Positions 8,733-19,400 of a stretch of DNA of 64,000 nucleotides are shown here, piece after piece. The translations under genes were made by a program, and so were the position numbers. The DNA is from Parietichytrium sp. I65-24A (lineage: Eukaryota > Sar > Bigyra > Thraustochytrida > Thraustochytriidae). The first letter of the stretch is position 1; each line of letters starts with the position of its first letter. Under the pieces are notes generated by a model. It did no database searches. It saw nothing but the letters and a program-made list of their open reading frames with translations, and was not told where the DNA came from. The stretch lies in assembly GCA_012862575.1 (NCBI GenBank), contig BLSF01000002.1, positions 1 through 64,000 of the forward strand. Reading direction: 5' to 3'.

Positions 8733-10883
8733 TTAGTCTTCGAGGAGAGAAATGTTCACGAATCCGGGCAAAGGAGGTTCGTGGTGCCACGATGTTGGGT
8801 GGCATGGAGAGCGCTTGTCACCGGGCAAATGTTCCATGTCCTTCATGACTCTTTGCAAGCTCGGGGAGCCTGGCTTTAGAAAATGTTTGAAAATTGAGAT
8901 GGATGTTTCGAACGCTGAGCGAGCTTGCTGCTCTTCGTTTAAAGCTGCGCAAGATATACCAAGCGCGTGGTAAAGACGCGCTGTTTCGATCCGTATGTCG
9001 CCAGGATGGCTGAGGCTAAGATCGATGGCCGACATAAATATGTGCTTGGCTTCCGAATGTCTAGAGCACCCGTTTAATATAAAGCCGTGAAGAAGGGACG
9101 ACCGAAGAAGGAAGGGGTGGTTGGCGTTCAGCACTGCTGAAAATTTCTCGAGACTCTTGAGCGTATAGGCAAGCGCAGAGTCAAGGTCGCGGACTGTGTA
9201 CAAAAGCAACGCGGTGGTGTAGTCAAGAACAGCAACGTCAAGGTCAACTAAAGGCAGACTGCGAACCAGACTGGTTGCTAGACGTAAGTATTCAACAGCT
9301 TTTGTCGCACACCCTGTCTTGCACATCACCGTAGCAAGACAACTGAACGCATGGGACGCGGATCGAGCAGCAGCGCTCTCTGACGCTGCACCCGAGTTGA
9401 TCGCAATAGCACTTTTAAGAGCCTCTTCGGCTTGATCAAATCTCTCCAACTCAATCAGGCAACACGCCATCAGGGTCCATGCTCGGGCAGTTTGACCGTC
9501 ATCTACTCTTGCAAATCCGCGGTCAAGAAAATCTGAGCAAATTGAGATAGCGCGCTCGAATTTGCAGGTGAAATAGTCAACGCACGCAAGTAAATATTGT
9601 GATCGTAGTGTTCGCGGATGACGCCTACCCAAGCGTTGCTGCTCACAAAAGCACACTTTCTCAAGTCCAGAGGATGCCCTAGCAAAGTCTCCCCGCGACA
9701 GATGAATAAGCGCAATCGTTTGGGTCGTGGCGGACTGATTCAAGTTCCACTCGCCGTGCTCTTGGTGCTTCAGCGAGAGATGCAAGAGTTGCAACGCCTT
9801 TTCGAAGTGAGCTTCCTGGTAAAACACATTTCCGATGTTATGGTAGACCGCGGCAAGGGACGGGTGTTTGGCAGCCTTATAGATCTCGGCAGCCTGGCTA
9901 AAACAAATTTGAGCGTCTTTGAACCGCCCCAAGTCACTGTACACATCGCCGAGGTCATTCGAAATGTGTGCTTTCCAGAGTTGATTCTCTTTGTTAGGTA
10001 GCTGAGACACCTCTTGCAACGCAAACGATAGCACTTCTGCGGCTTCAAGCGGGCAATTCAGTTTTGTGAGCGTTGCGCCAATACTTTGCAATACCTGAAG
10101 CACAGCTCGTTGGTCATCATCTGCCCTGAATATATGTATTGCTTTGGCGAACTCTTCCAGAGCTTGCGAGTACTGGCCTTGCAAGAATAGCATTGCGCCG
10201 AAATCGTTATAAAGATGTGCGACCTTTGAATGGTCCGGGCCATGGCAGTTTGTTTCACGAGAGAGGATGTTTTGAACAAGTGCAAGAGCACCTTCTCGGA
10301 GGCACCAATTGAGATCGGCAAGGTCTTCGCTGCAGGTAAAGTCTTCAGGAAGCAATTCCATGCATTCTTCTTTCAAACCTAGTTCTAGTCCGACTGACCC
10401 AAGACAGCCATCCCAGCCGCATTCCGTTTGGGAAGATTCCAGCGTGACTGACACCAAGCACTGTTCGTAGTCTGCACGCAAGTGACTCAAAAATTGGGGT
10501 TCTTCACTAGGATGGAGGATCAACCTGATCGGAACTCCTGCCCGCACAGCTTCCGCCATCTGCCAAACGCAAAGTGGGCTTTCTAGCACACGTTTCTGAG
10601 CCCATGACTCAATGATTACAAGAACCTCATCCACCTCGGTCCACATCCATCGTGCCGACGCCTTTGATGGACAATTGTCGCCGAGAAAGCAAAGCTCCAT
10701 GTCTTGTTCTCCAGCAAGAGCGTCTCTAATGATTCCGATTGCTTCTGGAACTTGAGTAAGCTCAGATCGCACGACGCACGCTACCTTTTCATCGGAGAAT
10801 GCTGTGCGCCACGATCTTTCGTTGTCGACTCGCGCATCCGGTTTTTCGCGGAGACGAGCTTTTCGAAGCTTAAATTCCACCAT
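8733..10883 (-). CDS. TIR-like domain plus tetratricopeptide repeats, 716 aa
   Basis: The ATG at 10883 opens an uninterrupted frame. Residues about 30-125 look like a TIR-type fold: a hydrophobic strand (EVLVIIESW, 86-94), then an SPLCVWQMAEA helix (102-112) matching the S-x-x-C-x-x-E segment of TIR domains, then a strand (VPIRLILHP). The usual catalytic Glu position holds Gln108, so NADase activity is doubtful. From about 195 to 690 there are many TPR helices of the kinesin-light-chain style (for example ALEEFAKAIHIFRA and AQICFSQAAEIYKAA). TPRs bind proteins; the combination suggests a cytosolic signalling scaffold. A second TIR-like/TPR protein lies at 40896-42926. No nucleotide-binding domain is present. 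Confidence 0.75.
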   Translation of the reverse strand: MVEFKLRKARLREKPDARVDNERSWRTAFSDEKVACVVRSELTQVPEAIGIIRDALAGEQDMELCFLGDNCPSKASARWMWTEVDEVLVIIESWAQKRVLESPLCVWQMAEAVRAGVPIRLILHPSEEPQFLSHLRADYEQCLVSVTLESSQTECGWDGCLGSVGLELGLKEECMELLPEDFTCSEDLADLNWCLREGALALVQNILSRETNCHGPDHSKVAHLYNDFGAMLFLQGQYSQALEEFAKAIHIFRADDDQRAVLQVLQSIGATLTKLNCPLEAAEVLSFALQEVSQLPNKENQLWKAHISNDLGDVYSDLGRFKDAQICFSQAAEIYKAAKHPSLAAVYHNIGNVFYQEAHFEKALQLLHLSLKHQEHGEWNLNQSATTQTIALIHLSRGDFARASSGLEKVCFCEQQRLGRRHPRTLRSQYLLACVDYFTCKFERAISICSDFLDRGFARVDDGQTARAWTLMACCLIELERFDQAEEALKSAIAINSGAASESAAARSASHAFSCLATVMCKTGCATKAVEYLRLATSLVRSLPLVDLDVAVLDYTTALLLYTVRDLDSALAYTLKSLEKFSAVLNANHPFLLRSSLLHGFILNGCSRHSEAKHIFMSAIDLSLSHPGDIRIETARLYHALGISCAALNEEQQARSAFETSISIFKHFLKPGSPSLQRVMKDMEHLPGDKRSPCHPTSWHHEPPLPGFVNISLLED

Positions 10884-11320
10884 TCTTCAAATTTGTGTCT
10901 GCTGAGTTCCCGCTCCGTTTACTCTACAACACCACGTCATCCATGCCGATCGATAACTGCTCTTCAAAAGAGAAACCAGGTCTTCTCCCTGCCGCAGCAA
11001 CTGCTCTTAGTAGTCCATCGGCTGAGCATCTAACCCGAGGCGACACCTCGCGACTTGTTCATTCAATGACCTCATAGTCCACGTTTCCTTCCTTCCATCC
11101 TTCCATAAACAGCCTTTGCTCCACTTGCAAGCATTTGCAAGCCCTTAATAGCCTTTAGTCATCAACCCCCTCAACTATCCACCACATTACCTTTCACCGG
11201 TAACCAGCACTATCGTGTACGCACTGTCCACAAACACGAGATTGAGCTTCTCTCACGCTTAGTAAGTAGGTTGAAGTAACAAGTTAAAGATCAACCTGAT
11301 TCGCTGGTCTAACACTCCGA

Positions 11321-11343
11321 ATACATACATACATACATACATC
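11321..11343. repeat. (ATAC)n microsatellite
   Basis: Five to six tandem ATAC units, seen directly. A similar short run occurs at about 57897-57911. Confidence 0.9.
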
Positions 11344-11351
11344 TCACTAAC

Positions 11352-11367
11352 ACGTACGTACGTACGT
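11352..11367. repeat. (ACGT)4 microsatellite
   Basis: Four perfect ACGT units, self-complementary and able to form a hairpin or cruciform. A comparable tract lies at 55253-55269. Confidence 0.9.
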
Positions 11368-11570
11368 GCACCGCGCGTTTCATCTTATTCATAGTAGCTG
11401 GCACTGGGATTACATCGGGGACCGTCGTTATTGTGCGCGGACCGAAACGGTTGGTGGGAAGGTGGGAAGCGCAGATATTGTGAGAGTGGCTGCCTTTGAG
11501 GTAAAAGTGGCACAGCGGTGTTTCAAAGCCCGAAGCTCGAAGGTGAGGAAAGAGTTGCTGCAAGGAGAGG

Positions 11571-12128
11571 ATGCTCTGCGCAGTGCGTGGCGTCCGCGCG
11601 AGGGGTGTGTTCGGAAGGCCCGACCTCGCTTTGTGCTCGAGCCGAGTTCGCTGGTTTGCCTGCGCTGGAAGTGAAGAGCCGAAGAAGGAGCAGGCCGGGA
11701 TATCATGGCGGTGCAGACACACATGGAAGAGAGCGGCGGTGAATACGAGCTGGTGTCTGCTTGGTTGTTCAATCGGGGAGTTCGCGACTCTTGGAGGGTT
11801 TCAATTAGCTGGAGTGACCGAAGTGTCTGCGATGACAATAGCCCTACCGGTCGTGAATGGCTTGGCAACATCTGTGGGCTTAGAGACCTGGCTGCTGGCC
11901 AAAGGTAAGAACGGCATGGATATCCGGAGCGCGTTCCGGACGGCAATGGGAATGAGCTTCATCAGCATGTGTGCGATGGAGACTGCAATGGAAATGACCG
12001 ACTTTTGTTTGACCGGGGGACTTCAACTGCAGTGGTGGGCCATCCCTCCCATGCTAGCAAGTGGATTTCTAGCCCCTTTGCCCTATAACTACTGGCGACT
12101 CAAGAAGTACAATAAAAGCTGTCATTGA
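11571..12128 (+). CDS. DUF4396 family membrane protein with Arg-rich N-terminus, 185 aa
   Basis: The C-terminal 130 residues match the DUF4396 pattern known mainly from bacteria. They carry NTSWCLLGCSIGE near residue 60, several hydrophobic helices (about 75-100, 120-140, 150-170), and a final helix ending in APLPYNYWRLKK followed by Cys-His. The paired Cys in CLLGC suggests metal or redox chemistry, but the family has no established function. The first 50 residues are Arg-rich and nearly free of acidic residues, like a mitochondrial targeting sequence. The ATG at 11571 is the first in frame; the next Met is inside the domain, so this start, or an unseen upstream exon, is required. The gene converges on PPME1 with about 80 bp between stops. 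Confidence 0.7.
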   Translation: MLCAVRGVRARGVFGRPDLALCSSRVRWFACAGSEEPKKEQAGISWRCRHTWKRAAVNTSWCLLGCSIGEFATLGGFQLAGVTEVSAMTIALPVVNGLATSVGLETWLLAKGKNGMDIRSAFRTAMGMSFISMCAMETAMEMTDFCLTGGLQLQWWAIPPMLASGFLAPLPYNYWRLKKYNKSCH

Positions 12129-12209
12129 TCTCGGTTTCGTGAGTGCTGGTCACGACCTCAACATAATTTTTTGTGTATCTGTGTACAGGAAAAATTGGAC
12201 AGTATAATT

Positions 12210-13564
12210 TCATCTCGAATGCTGTTGTTGAAGCGCAGCGTTTGCTCGTAGCAAGTGGGGCGGCAACGCGTCCGTGCGTCTCCAAAACATATTCAGAGCG
12301 CTTGCCGTACGTTCCGGCGCGTCCTCGTGTACAAAGTGTCCGACCTGAACCTCAGGAAACACAATCAGCTTAAATTTACCTACAACACCTCGTGAGAAAT
12401 CAGTCAATTCCTTCTGTTTTCTTTTCCCTGGAGTATGTACAAGCAACAAAAGAGCTTACCTTGCATCTGCCCGACAATCATAGTTTTATCCAAACTATCC
12501 ATTCCTGCGAGTAAAATTGTTTTGTTTGTGGCTTTTAGGGCCACAAAAACAGCTGACATTCCTTTGAACCAGCTTTCCCACATATCAAAGTACTCCGTGA
12601 CCGGGCTTCTCCAGATAAAGTGGTTGTGTCCTTGCTGCTCTTCTCCTGAATCAGCAAATCCTGGAGGAACGGGGCGGAGCTGGCCTCTAAGAGAGTATGC
12701 GGCTGACTCGGCGTTGTGCAAAAGCCCATTTCGGAGAGCCCAGCGCTCTGCATCGTCGACGCTGGCAAATCCTTTCGGGCGTGCGTCAAGAAGTGACCTG
12801 GAGTACTCCAAGCTTGCTAGGGCGCTCTCTTCCACAGAGTCCATCACAAAGCAACCCTTCAGGTGCCAACCAGCAACTGCGCCAGATTCGACAGCTTGCG
12901 ATATCCACGTCGCCAACGCTCCTCCCATGCTGTGCCCGATAACATACAGATCCCAGCGCTCTGATCCATCCAAAACTTTTTCTTTTGAATCCGGTGCTTG
13001 ACTTGACGGTTGGTTTGGGCAATCGCTTCCACGTAGGCTCCTGATCAAAGCAAGACAGTCTTCTACTAACACATCGCGATGCATGAGCACGCTTGCTTCC
13101 TCGGCTCTCGTGGCACCATGACCGCGCACATCGAGCGCGATGAGGTTGACGGGCGGAATCGTGGGTGCCGCAGGTTTAGCGCTGGGCTGATGGCGAGCAT
13201 TCACAGTACCCAGAAGAGTTGCTCCTGAAGGCTTCGCAGAAGCGCTGCTCTGTTTCGAAAGCGTTTGCTGCTGACTCTTGATCCTCATCACTGTTGTTGT
13301 CCATGACAATGAGCTCTGACCAGCGCCATGCACAAAGAGCGCTGTCGGACGCGACCCATTTGCGCGAAGAGAGGCGGCCCCTTTGGCTTCGTTTGTGCCA
13401 ACTTCTTCTTTAACGTCCTCCTCGTTTCCCCAGCGGATTGCAAACTGCTCGGTGATCTGACCTCGCTTTAGCGGAATGCTTGCGCGCCCGGCCCAGCCTG
13501 TGCCATCGCCACCCTCGTCTGGCGCTAGTCCCCGCAAGTCTTTTGTCTGAGACAATCGCCTCAT
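12210..13564 (-). CDS. PPME1: Protein phosphatase methylesterase 1, two exons, 424 aa
   Basis: This serine hydrolase removes the methyl ester from the C-terminal Leu of the PP2A catalytic subunit. Exon 1 is 13564-12460 and exon 2 is 12379-12210. The nucleophile motif GHSMGGA is at residues 210-216 (Ser212). Exon 1 also carries family-typical segments (VMDSVEESALASLE, RPKGFASVDDAERW, LLAGMDSLDK), and splicing restores GQMQGKFKL followed by VGHFVHEDAPER with the catalytic His. Two Ser/Pro/Ala-rich insertions at about 97-137 and 180-200 make it longer than the human enzyme. Without splicing, exon 1 would end in a nonsense tail lacking the catalytic His, which supports the intron strongly. It is probably cytosolic or nuclear. 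Confidence 0.93.
12380..12459 (-). other. Spliceosomal intron of PPME1, 80 bp
   Basis: The donor reads CAAG|GTAAGC and the acceptor TTGTAG|GT. A CTGAT branch-site candidate lies about 20 nt before the acceptor. Removal joins two halves of a conserved PPME1 segment in frame (phase 1). Confidence 0.92.
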
Positions 13565-14043
13565 TCGCTCAGGTTCTTGCTTGACTGTGAGCTCTCCGAA
13601 AGACTCTGACTGACCTCTCGGTGTGGAACACGGATGGATAGATACTCTTCTAAATGTCAGTCATGCTTACTACTCTAAGTCAGACAGAGTCGTGGGTTTG
13701 GAAGGAGACATTAGCAAGGCAACACAGCAGCGAGAAGAGAGGATGGCGAAGAATCGAAACTCACAGCCAAGTGTTTTCGATCGTGAGAGTATGGTGTAGA
13801 GATCGGGGAAGATGGAAGGATGAGAGATTTACCAGAGTGGGTTGCACCCCTCCAGTCGAGATCGCTGTAAAATGAGATTTGATGTTCGACACAAGAGGTT
13901 CTGATTGACTAACAATATTTACTTCCAGCCTCGTGCGCAAGTTTACTCTGTGTTCTAGGAGAGACTCGCGCCATGAGCTGTGAAGATGAAGAGGAGGAGG
14001 AGGAGATATACGCTATCCACGCAGACTTGCATCTTCCACTCCA
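13565..14043. other. Intergenic, upstream of PPME1
   Basis: The PPME1 promoter should lie here. It carries the 9-mer TGACTGTGA 18 bp before the PPME1 ATG. A GAGGAGGAGGAGGAG tract at about 13989-14005 precedes the stop of the sulfotransferase gene. No coding frame is credible. Confidence 0.5.
13582..13590 (+). promoter_or_regulatory. Intergenic 9-mer TGACTGTGA (copy 3 of 7)
   Basis: An exact copy 18 bp upstream of the PPME1 start codon, in reverse orientation relative to that gene. This is the copy closest to a start codon. Confidence 0.35.
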
Positions 14044-15105
14044 TTACACTGGGTTCAAATGCTGTGCTTTGCACGCTTCTATGTACTCCTTGCGCTTGGT
14101 GCGAAGAGCGTAATCTTCTGGGTACTTTTCGCTAACTCGAAGATCGGACCATGCTAAAGCCTTGAGACGATCGCTCTCGATTCGCGAGGCTTCGAGGTCT
14201 GCTTCCTGGAGGTCTTCAACTGAGGCTGGCTTGGAGTCTGTGAGAAAATCGTATCCATAGCGACGCATGTAATCCCCACATAGAGACTCAATGGTTTCGA
14301 TATCCTCCGTGCTCAGGCACTTTTTGAATTTGTCGATATTCTCAATCTGGGGCGACTTGGCGTTGGATTCCCACAGGGAGCTCATCGTCGCAATCTTGCG
14401 CGCATCGGCTGAGTTCTCAACATCCAGCATTTCAGGAACAAAGTCGATATCTAGGAAATCGCAAACGCGCCTCAAGGTGGTCTCGTGATTTGTGAGGAAG
14501 TCCTCGAAGCGAATGGTCAAAACGGATTCTGGAGACAGCTCTATTCTCCTGTCCGCGGCTTGATGAGCTCGAACCCATGTTACCGCATTCAGCAATGTGG
14601 TGAAATCGTGGATGATGGCTTTGTTCATGGAGCTGATTTGCGCTCGAGGGTCGCGAACGATATTGATAAATTTGAGGTCGGGATAGCTCTCCAAGTACTC
14701 GTCGGAGTAGTGGATCCCGTCCAAAGATTTGTCGATGACGACTCTGGCGTGGTTTGCAGATGCAGCAGATTGCAAAAGGTGCCCCACAACTGTGTGCACT
14801 GTTCGAATCTTTGCATCAGCAAGTTGTTTTGCCACCTCCGTTGAATCAAAGCTCGCGTTTTTCCAGGGCACCATCAAGGTTTCCTGCAAACCAATTACAT
14901 CTTTAATCAACGCGTTCCAGTTCTCGTCTTGGTCTAGGTCTCCATATGAAGGCAAGAGAGGCAGAAAGTCGATCACGTGTAGCGGGTACGGCGCATAGCA
15001 CTGTTTCCCCAGAGCCAACCTCAGCACTAGCGCATGCGAGCCGCACCTCCGAAGCGGCGTCAAGAGCACCAGCTTTGGTTTCGTCGTCACCTCTGCCCCC
15101 GACAT
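14044..15105 (-). CDS. PAPS-dependent sulfotransferase family protein, 353 aa
   Basis: The first in-frame ATG is at 15105; an upstream GTG extends the frame to 15312, but the domain begins right after the ATG. TPLRRCGSHAL (residues 16-26) fits the 5'-phosphosulfate loop. KFINIVRDPRAQISSM fits the 3'-phosphate-binding strand and Arg of the Sulfotransfer_3/1 fold. A helix-rich C-terminus completes a normal-length domain. The enzyme would transfer sulfate from PAPS to an unknown acceptor. There is no signal peptide or membrane anchor, so a cytosolic enzyme acting on a small molecule is more likely than a Golgi carbohydrate sulfotransferase. The resemblance is closer to bacterial-type sulfotransferases, but transfer cannot be judged from this alone. 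Confidence 0.82.
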   Translation of the reverse strand: MSGAEVTTKPKLVLLTPLRRCGSHALVLRLALGKQCYAPYPLHVIDFLPLLPSYGDLDQDENWNALIKDVIGLQETLMVPWKNASFDSTEVAKQLADAKIRTVHTVVGHLLQSAASANHARVVIDKSLDGIHYSDEYLESYPDLKFINIVRDPRAQISSMNKAIIHDFTTLLNAVTWVRAHQAADRRIELSPESVLTIRFEDFLTNHETTLRRVCDFLDIDFVPEMLDVENSADARKIATMSSLWESNAKSPQIENIDKFKKCLSTEDIETIESLCGDYMRRYGYDFLTDSKPASVEDLQEADLEASRIESDRLKALAWSDLRVSEKYPEDYALRTKRKEYIEACKAQHLNPV

Positions 15106-15725
15106 TCGTACACCCTTTGCTTTTCTTCCCTTCTCCAAACGGAGCGTGCAACTCGTCCGCCTTCCGTACACACCAACCTCAAAGCCGCGTATCACCTCCG
15201 GCACCTCAAGCTCTCGATCTCCTTCGTCTTTTTCCGAATTGCCGAGTTGCTGTTTCTGTCTGCTTTCAGGTTCTCCCACCCACCGCGCGACACCACCACA
15301 TGTATGAGGCACTGACTCTTCTCACTTCACTCCTTTTGCCGTGCCCGACTGACTGACTGCTCTCATTGCAGTCGTGAATCACCATGGTCTCTCTACTCCC
15401 TGCTACTTTAACTGTGTGTAGGTATTGTGCTGTGAGTCAGGCAGGAGATCTTTTGTCCAGAGAGATACACAAATCACACAGGGAGAGAGAGCAAAAGTAG
15501 CAAAAGGCACATAGGATGTTTAGCATGCAGTGTGCTTGGTGCTATCAGCAAAGTGGTGCTCCACCTAACTCAGTCAACTTACCACACTTGGAGAAAATTT
15601 AAAAATGGAACGCAGGTGCCACTACCATTGTAGTTTGTAGTTGGTACGAGCTGCAGCTTTGGAAGTGTCCGAGAAAGTGTCCGACAATTCCGACGATGTC
15701 CGAGGCTACGCTCTAGCTAGTTAGA

Positions 15726-15740
15726 GCTAGTACTGGTGCC
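15726..15740. repeat. Dispersed 15-mer shared with position 115-129
   Basis: GCTAGTACTGGTGCC occurs here and at 115-129. Weaker similarity continues for about 30 bases (a shared GTATTG and ACTG further on), so these may be remnants of one dispersed repeat. Confidence 0.4.
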
Positions 15741-16088
15741 GGCCAAATTAGTATTGCCTCATACTGTACTCGAGAACTTGTGGACTTCGTGGAATTTGAG
15801 ACCCGGAGGAAGTGGCACCAGACATCATGATTAAGAGACGATGCATGCCGTTATGCCGTGCTGACCTACTCAGTATGACGCATGTGTCGCGATACCCTGC
15901 GATGCACACTGCGATTCTTATTTACTGAAATTCTTCATGCTCTGCGAACTGAGGAATCGAGCCCTATATACCCTATATCTTCCCATACATCGCTCTAACG
16001 ATCGTGGATCTCGCCCTCGCTCTCGCTTTGTTTTGGTTTGTTTTCTAACTTTTGCTTGGAACGAAGGTGCCTGACTACCGCCGGTACC

Positions 16089-16097
16089 TGACTGTGA
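16089..16097 (+). promoter_or_regulatory. Intergenic 9-mer TGACTGTGA (copy 4 of 7)
   Basis: An exact copy in the gap between the sulfotransferase gene and the 3' end of the 1737-residue membrane protein gene. It is not next to any recognised start codon. Confidence 0.25.
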
Positions 16098-16445
16098 CTC
16101 GTGCGCGAAGTTTGTATGGGCTTGCTTTGTTTGGGCTTGCTTCATTGAACAATTAAAAGTTCAATGTCCAAAGTTCAAAGTTTGACAATGCGTCAACGGT
16201 CACCCAACTCCAATAAGCGGCCATCTTGCGACCAAGCGGAAGCCTTGGCTGCGATGGACTATTCTGGGCAATTCTGGAAGCTGACATTTGGTTACAAAGC
16301 TGAAGCGGCAAAGGTGGCTTAAAAGTTTGTGTGTAAGTAGGAGAAAAGGGAGAAGCTCGCAGCACGCTGCCAGCGTGGCTAATGGAGCCAGCCAAGGAAC
16401 TTTTCTTTCGGCTTTGGTTGTTACAGAACAAGTGATTAAATTTAT

Positions 16446-19400
16446 TTATGTGGCTTCATGGTGGCTGCCAATAAAGGCTGGGTTTTCTGACTCAACTGAA
16501 TCTGAATCAACCTTGACGAGTATTTGGCCAACTGTAACAGCTCTCTGTCTCTTTCTGTGACGGTATAAAACAGCGGCGCCGGCCATGGCAGCTACACAGC
16601 CAACTGCAACACCTATAATTGCGCCGAGAGGGAGTCCCTCTCCTTCTAGTGTTTCTCCCTCAAACATGAATGCCGAGGACTCGGCATACCTTGGGAGACG
16701 CGCACTGCGCGCGGAATGAAGCATGTCCTGCTGCGAAAGTGTGGTTGGAAGGCGCCAGTCGTTTGTCCCATTGAATGCCGGCATGGCGAGCCTTGGCACA
16801 TATCCCATGCTGTAAAACGAGAGCGGGGTCTCTCCAGCTTGTAGTCTCCGGCGCCCCTCAATAGAGTCAACGTCCAAAAGGACATTTCCATAGAGATCCT
16901 GGACACCGATCAGCTCCACTTTGACAGTTGTTCGGTTCCAGTACGAGACGTCTTCTTCACGAGTTAAGACCAGAACAGCATGCATAACATAGCCTTGCGC
17001 AGAGCAATACGTAATAGCGGAGGTCGACCGGGGCTCAGTTGTGTTGATGGCAATGACGAGCGCCCGTAATCCTGCGGCTTGGCAGTCGATTGGTTCTGTA
17101 AAGGTAAATTTGGCCAGGGGAACTCCTGTAGAAGCTATGTACAGGTTGCGCGTGAATTCCCAAGAGAGAAGCTTTGGTCCTTCCGTGTCGACAAGGCCGA
17201 GTCTGGTATCCGAACGCGTCTCTCCAACAAGGACTTTCCTCCCGCTAACTTCTCGCGTGCAGGTAGTCCTCAACTGGAGCAGGTATCTCTCACCTTCGTA
17301 AAATAAGCCCCCTGGTTCCAGCCACAAAGTCGCGAATCCAGCGACTGTTTCCAAAGCAGGAAAGGTCGCCGACTCACCCTCATCCTTTTGATTGAATAAG
17401 TTTGCAGTGGGGACCATCTCCCAGTTTGCTGTTGTCAGATCGTAACGTCGAGACCAAAGGGTCACCTCCACGGAGTCTTCGCTTTCGCGCCAAAGCGTGC
17501 CGGAAGGGTTCCTAGCAGTAAGCTGCAGCCTACCTCTGGAGGCAGTGAACTCAAATGTATCATCTGCTCGCTGGAGCGCTCCGTCAAACTCGACTGATGG
17601 ACAAGCAGAGGCCCACTCAATTTTTATCGAGAACTCCTTGAAAATGGACTCATCGCATTTGCTACGAACCTTGCCAACCACGTAAACCTCTTGCAACGTG
17701 CCCTTGGTGCGCCTGTAGGACACATGAACAAGATTGCGAGGCTGTCGGCCGCTAAGTTCAAATTCAAGCGGCTGATTCAGAGAGGCCGACCCAATGTTGA
17801 ATTCGAGCGGCAGTGTGGATGTTGCCGCACTAAGTTCAATTACGACGTTAATGGTATCTGCTTCGTCCATGCCGTCAATTGAAATTTCAAGGCTAAGCTC
17901 CCCTTCGTCAGAGGTGAGGGCATGTTTTGGTCCATCAACGATAACGCTGCTTATTTTCTCGCGAGCATCTGTCCCATTGACGTGCGGGCACTTGGTCCTT
18001 CCACCGCACGTCTCGTATACCAAGGTACCGGAGTAAGGAGATCTATAAAAAGCAACGCAAATGTCGTCACCAGCGTCCGGCTCGACAAGGTAAGTGGATA
18101 CTGTCACCCCCGAGTCAGTGCCGGTCGTCGTGTATGATGTGCTGGCGTGTTCAGTAGTGACCTGCAGCTCCTTCTCCATGCCATAACCAACCAGAACGCC
18201 AAACCCAGCAAGCGCGTGCGCCTCAGAGGTACTGATAGTTCCTTTAATTTGGGAAGTGGAGGAATAGTCTGTGATGAGCTCTGTCTGCATCCTATTCGTG
18301 TAAGTAAGCAAATACGATCCAGCGCCGAAACGAAGTTTGTTTGATGCGCCCCCTTCAGCCACAGGCTTGCCACTCGAAAGCACAACATCGACGGGGAACT
18401 TCTTAGCATTCTCCTTGTCTTGTTCCCAGAATGTGAGCAAGTTTGCCCATTTAACTAGACCTCCTTCTGCGAGAGTACGGGTACTCTCGGTTTTCTTGCG
18501 CAATTCCTCGTCCAAGTCATCCTCTAAAAGCATTCTGGTTGTGTCTCGGATGGTTTTCTCCAACTTTGCTACCTCGCGCAGGCACTGTGCGCGGGAAATG
18601 TAGTTGACCACATTTTCGTCAAGCGGCTGCCAGACCGTGGAGTCTGCGCCTTCCACGCTGCAAGATGTTGGGTTGAAGTACATGTAGCGAGAAGTGATAT
18701 ATTTTGAGACCATAGTATAGATGAGCACCATGTCCGCCTCGTGGCCACTTACTCCTGTCGGAGTCTGAAATGTCACTTTGCTGGCTTTGTAAGTGACATT
18801 CAACGAATCGTCGTACTGCGTCGTCCTGACGCTAACGTCAGTATCCCCAAAGTGGTCGTACTTTTCGACGTCATATATGTTGGCGCAGGTGCTAAAAAAA
18901 CACACTTCGCCATCAAATGACATGTGAAAACCAGACTGCGAATCCATCTGCCTTCTTTTGACACCTGATATTGTTGACTTTGTTGAGATAGACTTCTCGA
19001 ATGACATCTCTACCATTTGGTTGCTGCCAAACTGGTTTTCGAATGTATTTGGGGGGGCGTTGAGGAATAGCAGCGGAAAATGGCTCTGGCCTTCGCCAAT
19101 AAAAGAAACTAGAGAGTCGCCAGTGAGCTTGTGGTCTCCTAGCTGCAGAATGCCGAGGGTCTCAAGAGGCTGAAGCAATGCGCTCGGCGAAGACGGATCT
19201 CCCCATGCCCACACGTTCTCCAATCGGTATTGCACTTGGCGAACAAAGTCTTTCACAGTGTTGCCCGTGATGATGGGCTGGCTTGTGAAGAGCATCACTG
19301 TAAAGAGCGACTGTGGACGATCTCCTTCATCGTGCACGTCTGGGGATGTGACACAGCCTTGGTTGTCCTCGGCCTGTGCGCATTTATCGCCTTCTCGACC

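Larger units (their letters stand above)
10884..11570. other. Divergent promoter region with simple repeats
   Basis: This region separates the minus-strand TIR-like TPR gene from the plus-strand DUF4396 gene and probably holds both promoters. It includes a pyrimidine-rich segment (about 11080-11170) and the two tetranucleotide repeats listed separately. No gene is visible. Confidence 0.5.
15106..16445. other. 1.3 kb intergenic region, no gene seen
   Basis: This stretch contains the sulfotransferase promoter. It has CTCTAGCTAGTTAGAGCTAG (15711-15730), a 15-mer shared with the left edge (15726-15740), a cluster of GTCCGA motifs near 15670-15705, and TGACTGTGA at 16089. The small open frames (75 and 92 codons on the minus strand) have no recognisable features. 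Confidence 0.5.

Noticed and set aside
11309-11946. Minus-strand frames (137 and 172 codons) opposite the DUF4396 gene start
   Set aside because: The DUF4396 match is on the plus strand; the antisense translations show no domain.
14946-15356. Plus-strand frames opposite the sulfotransferase start
   Set aside because: The sulfate-donor-binding motif lies on the minus strand; the plus-strand translations are low-complexity Ser/Pro-rich.
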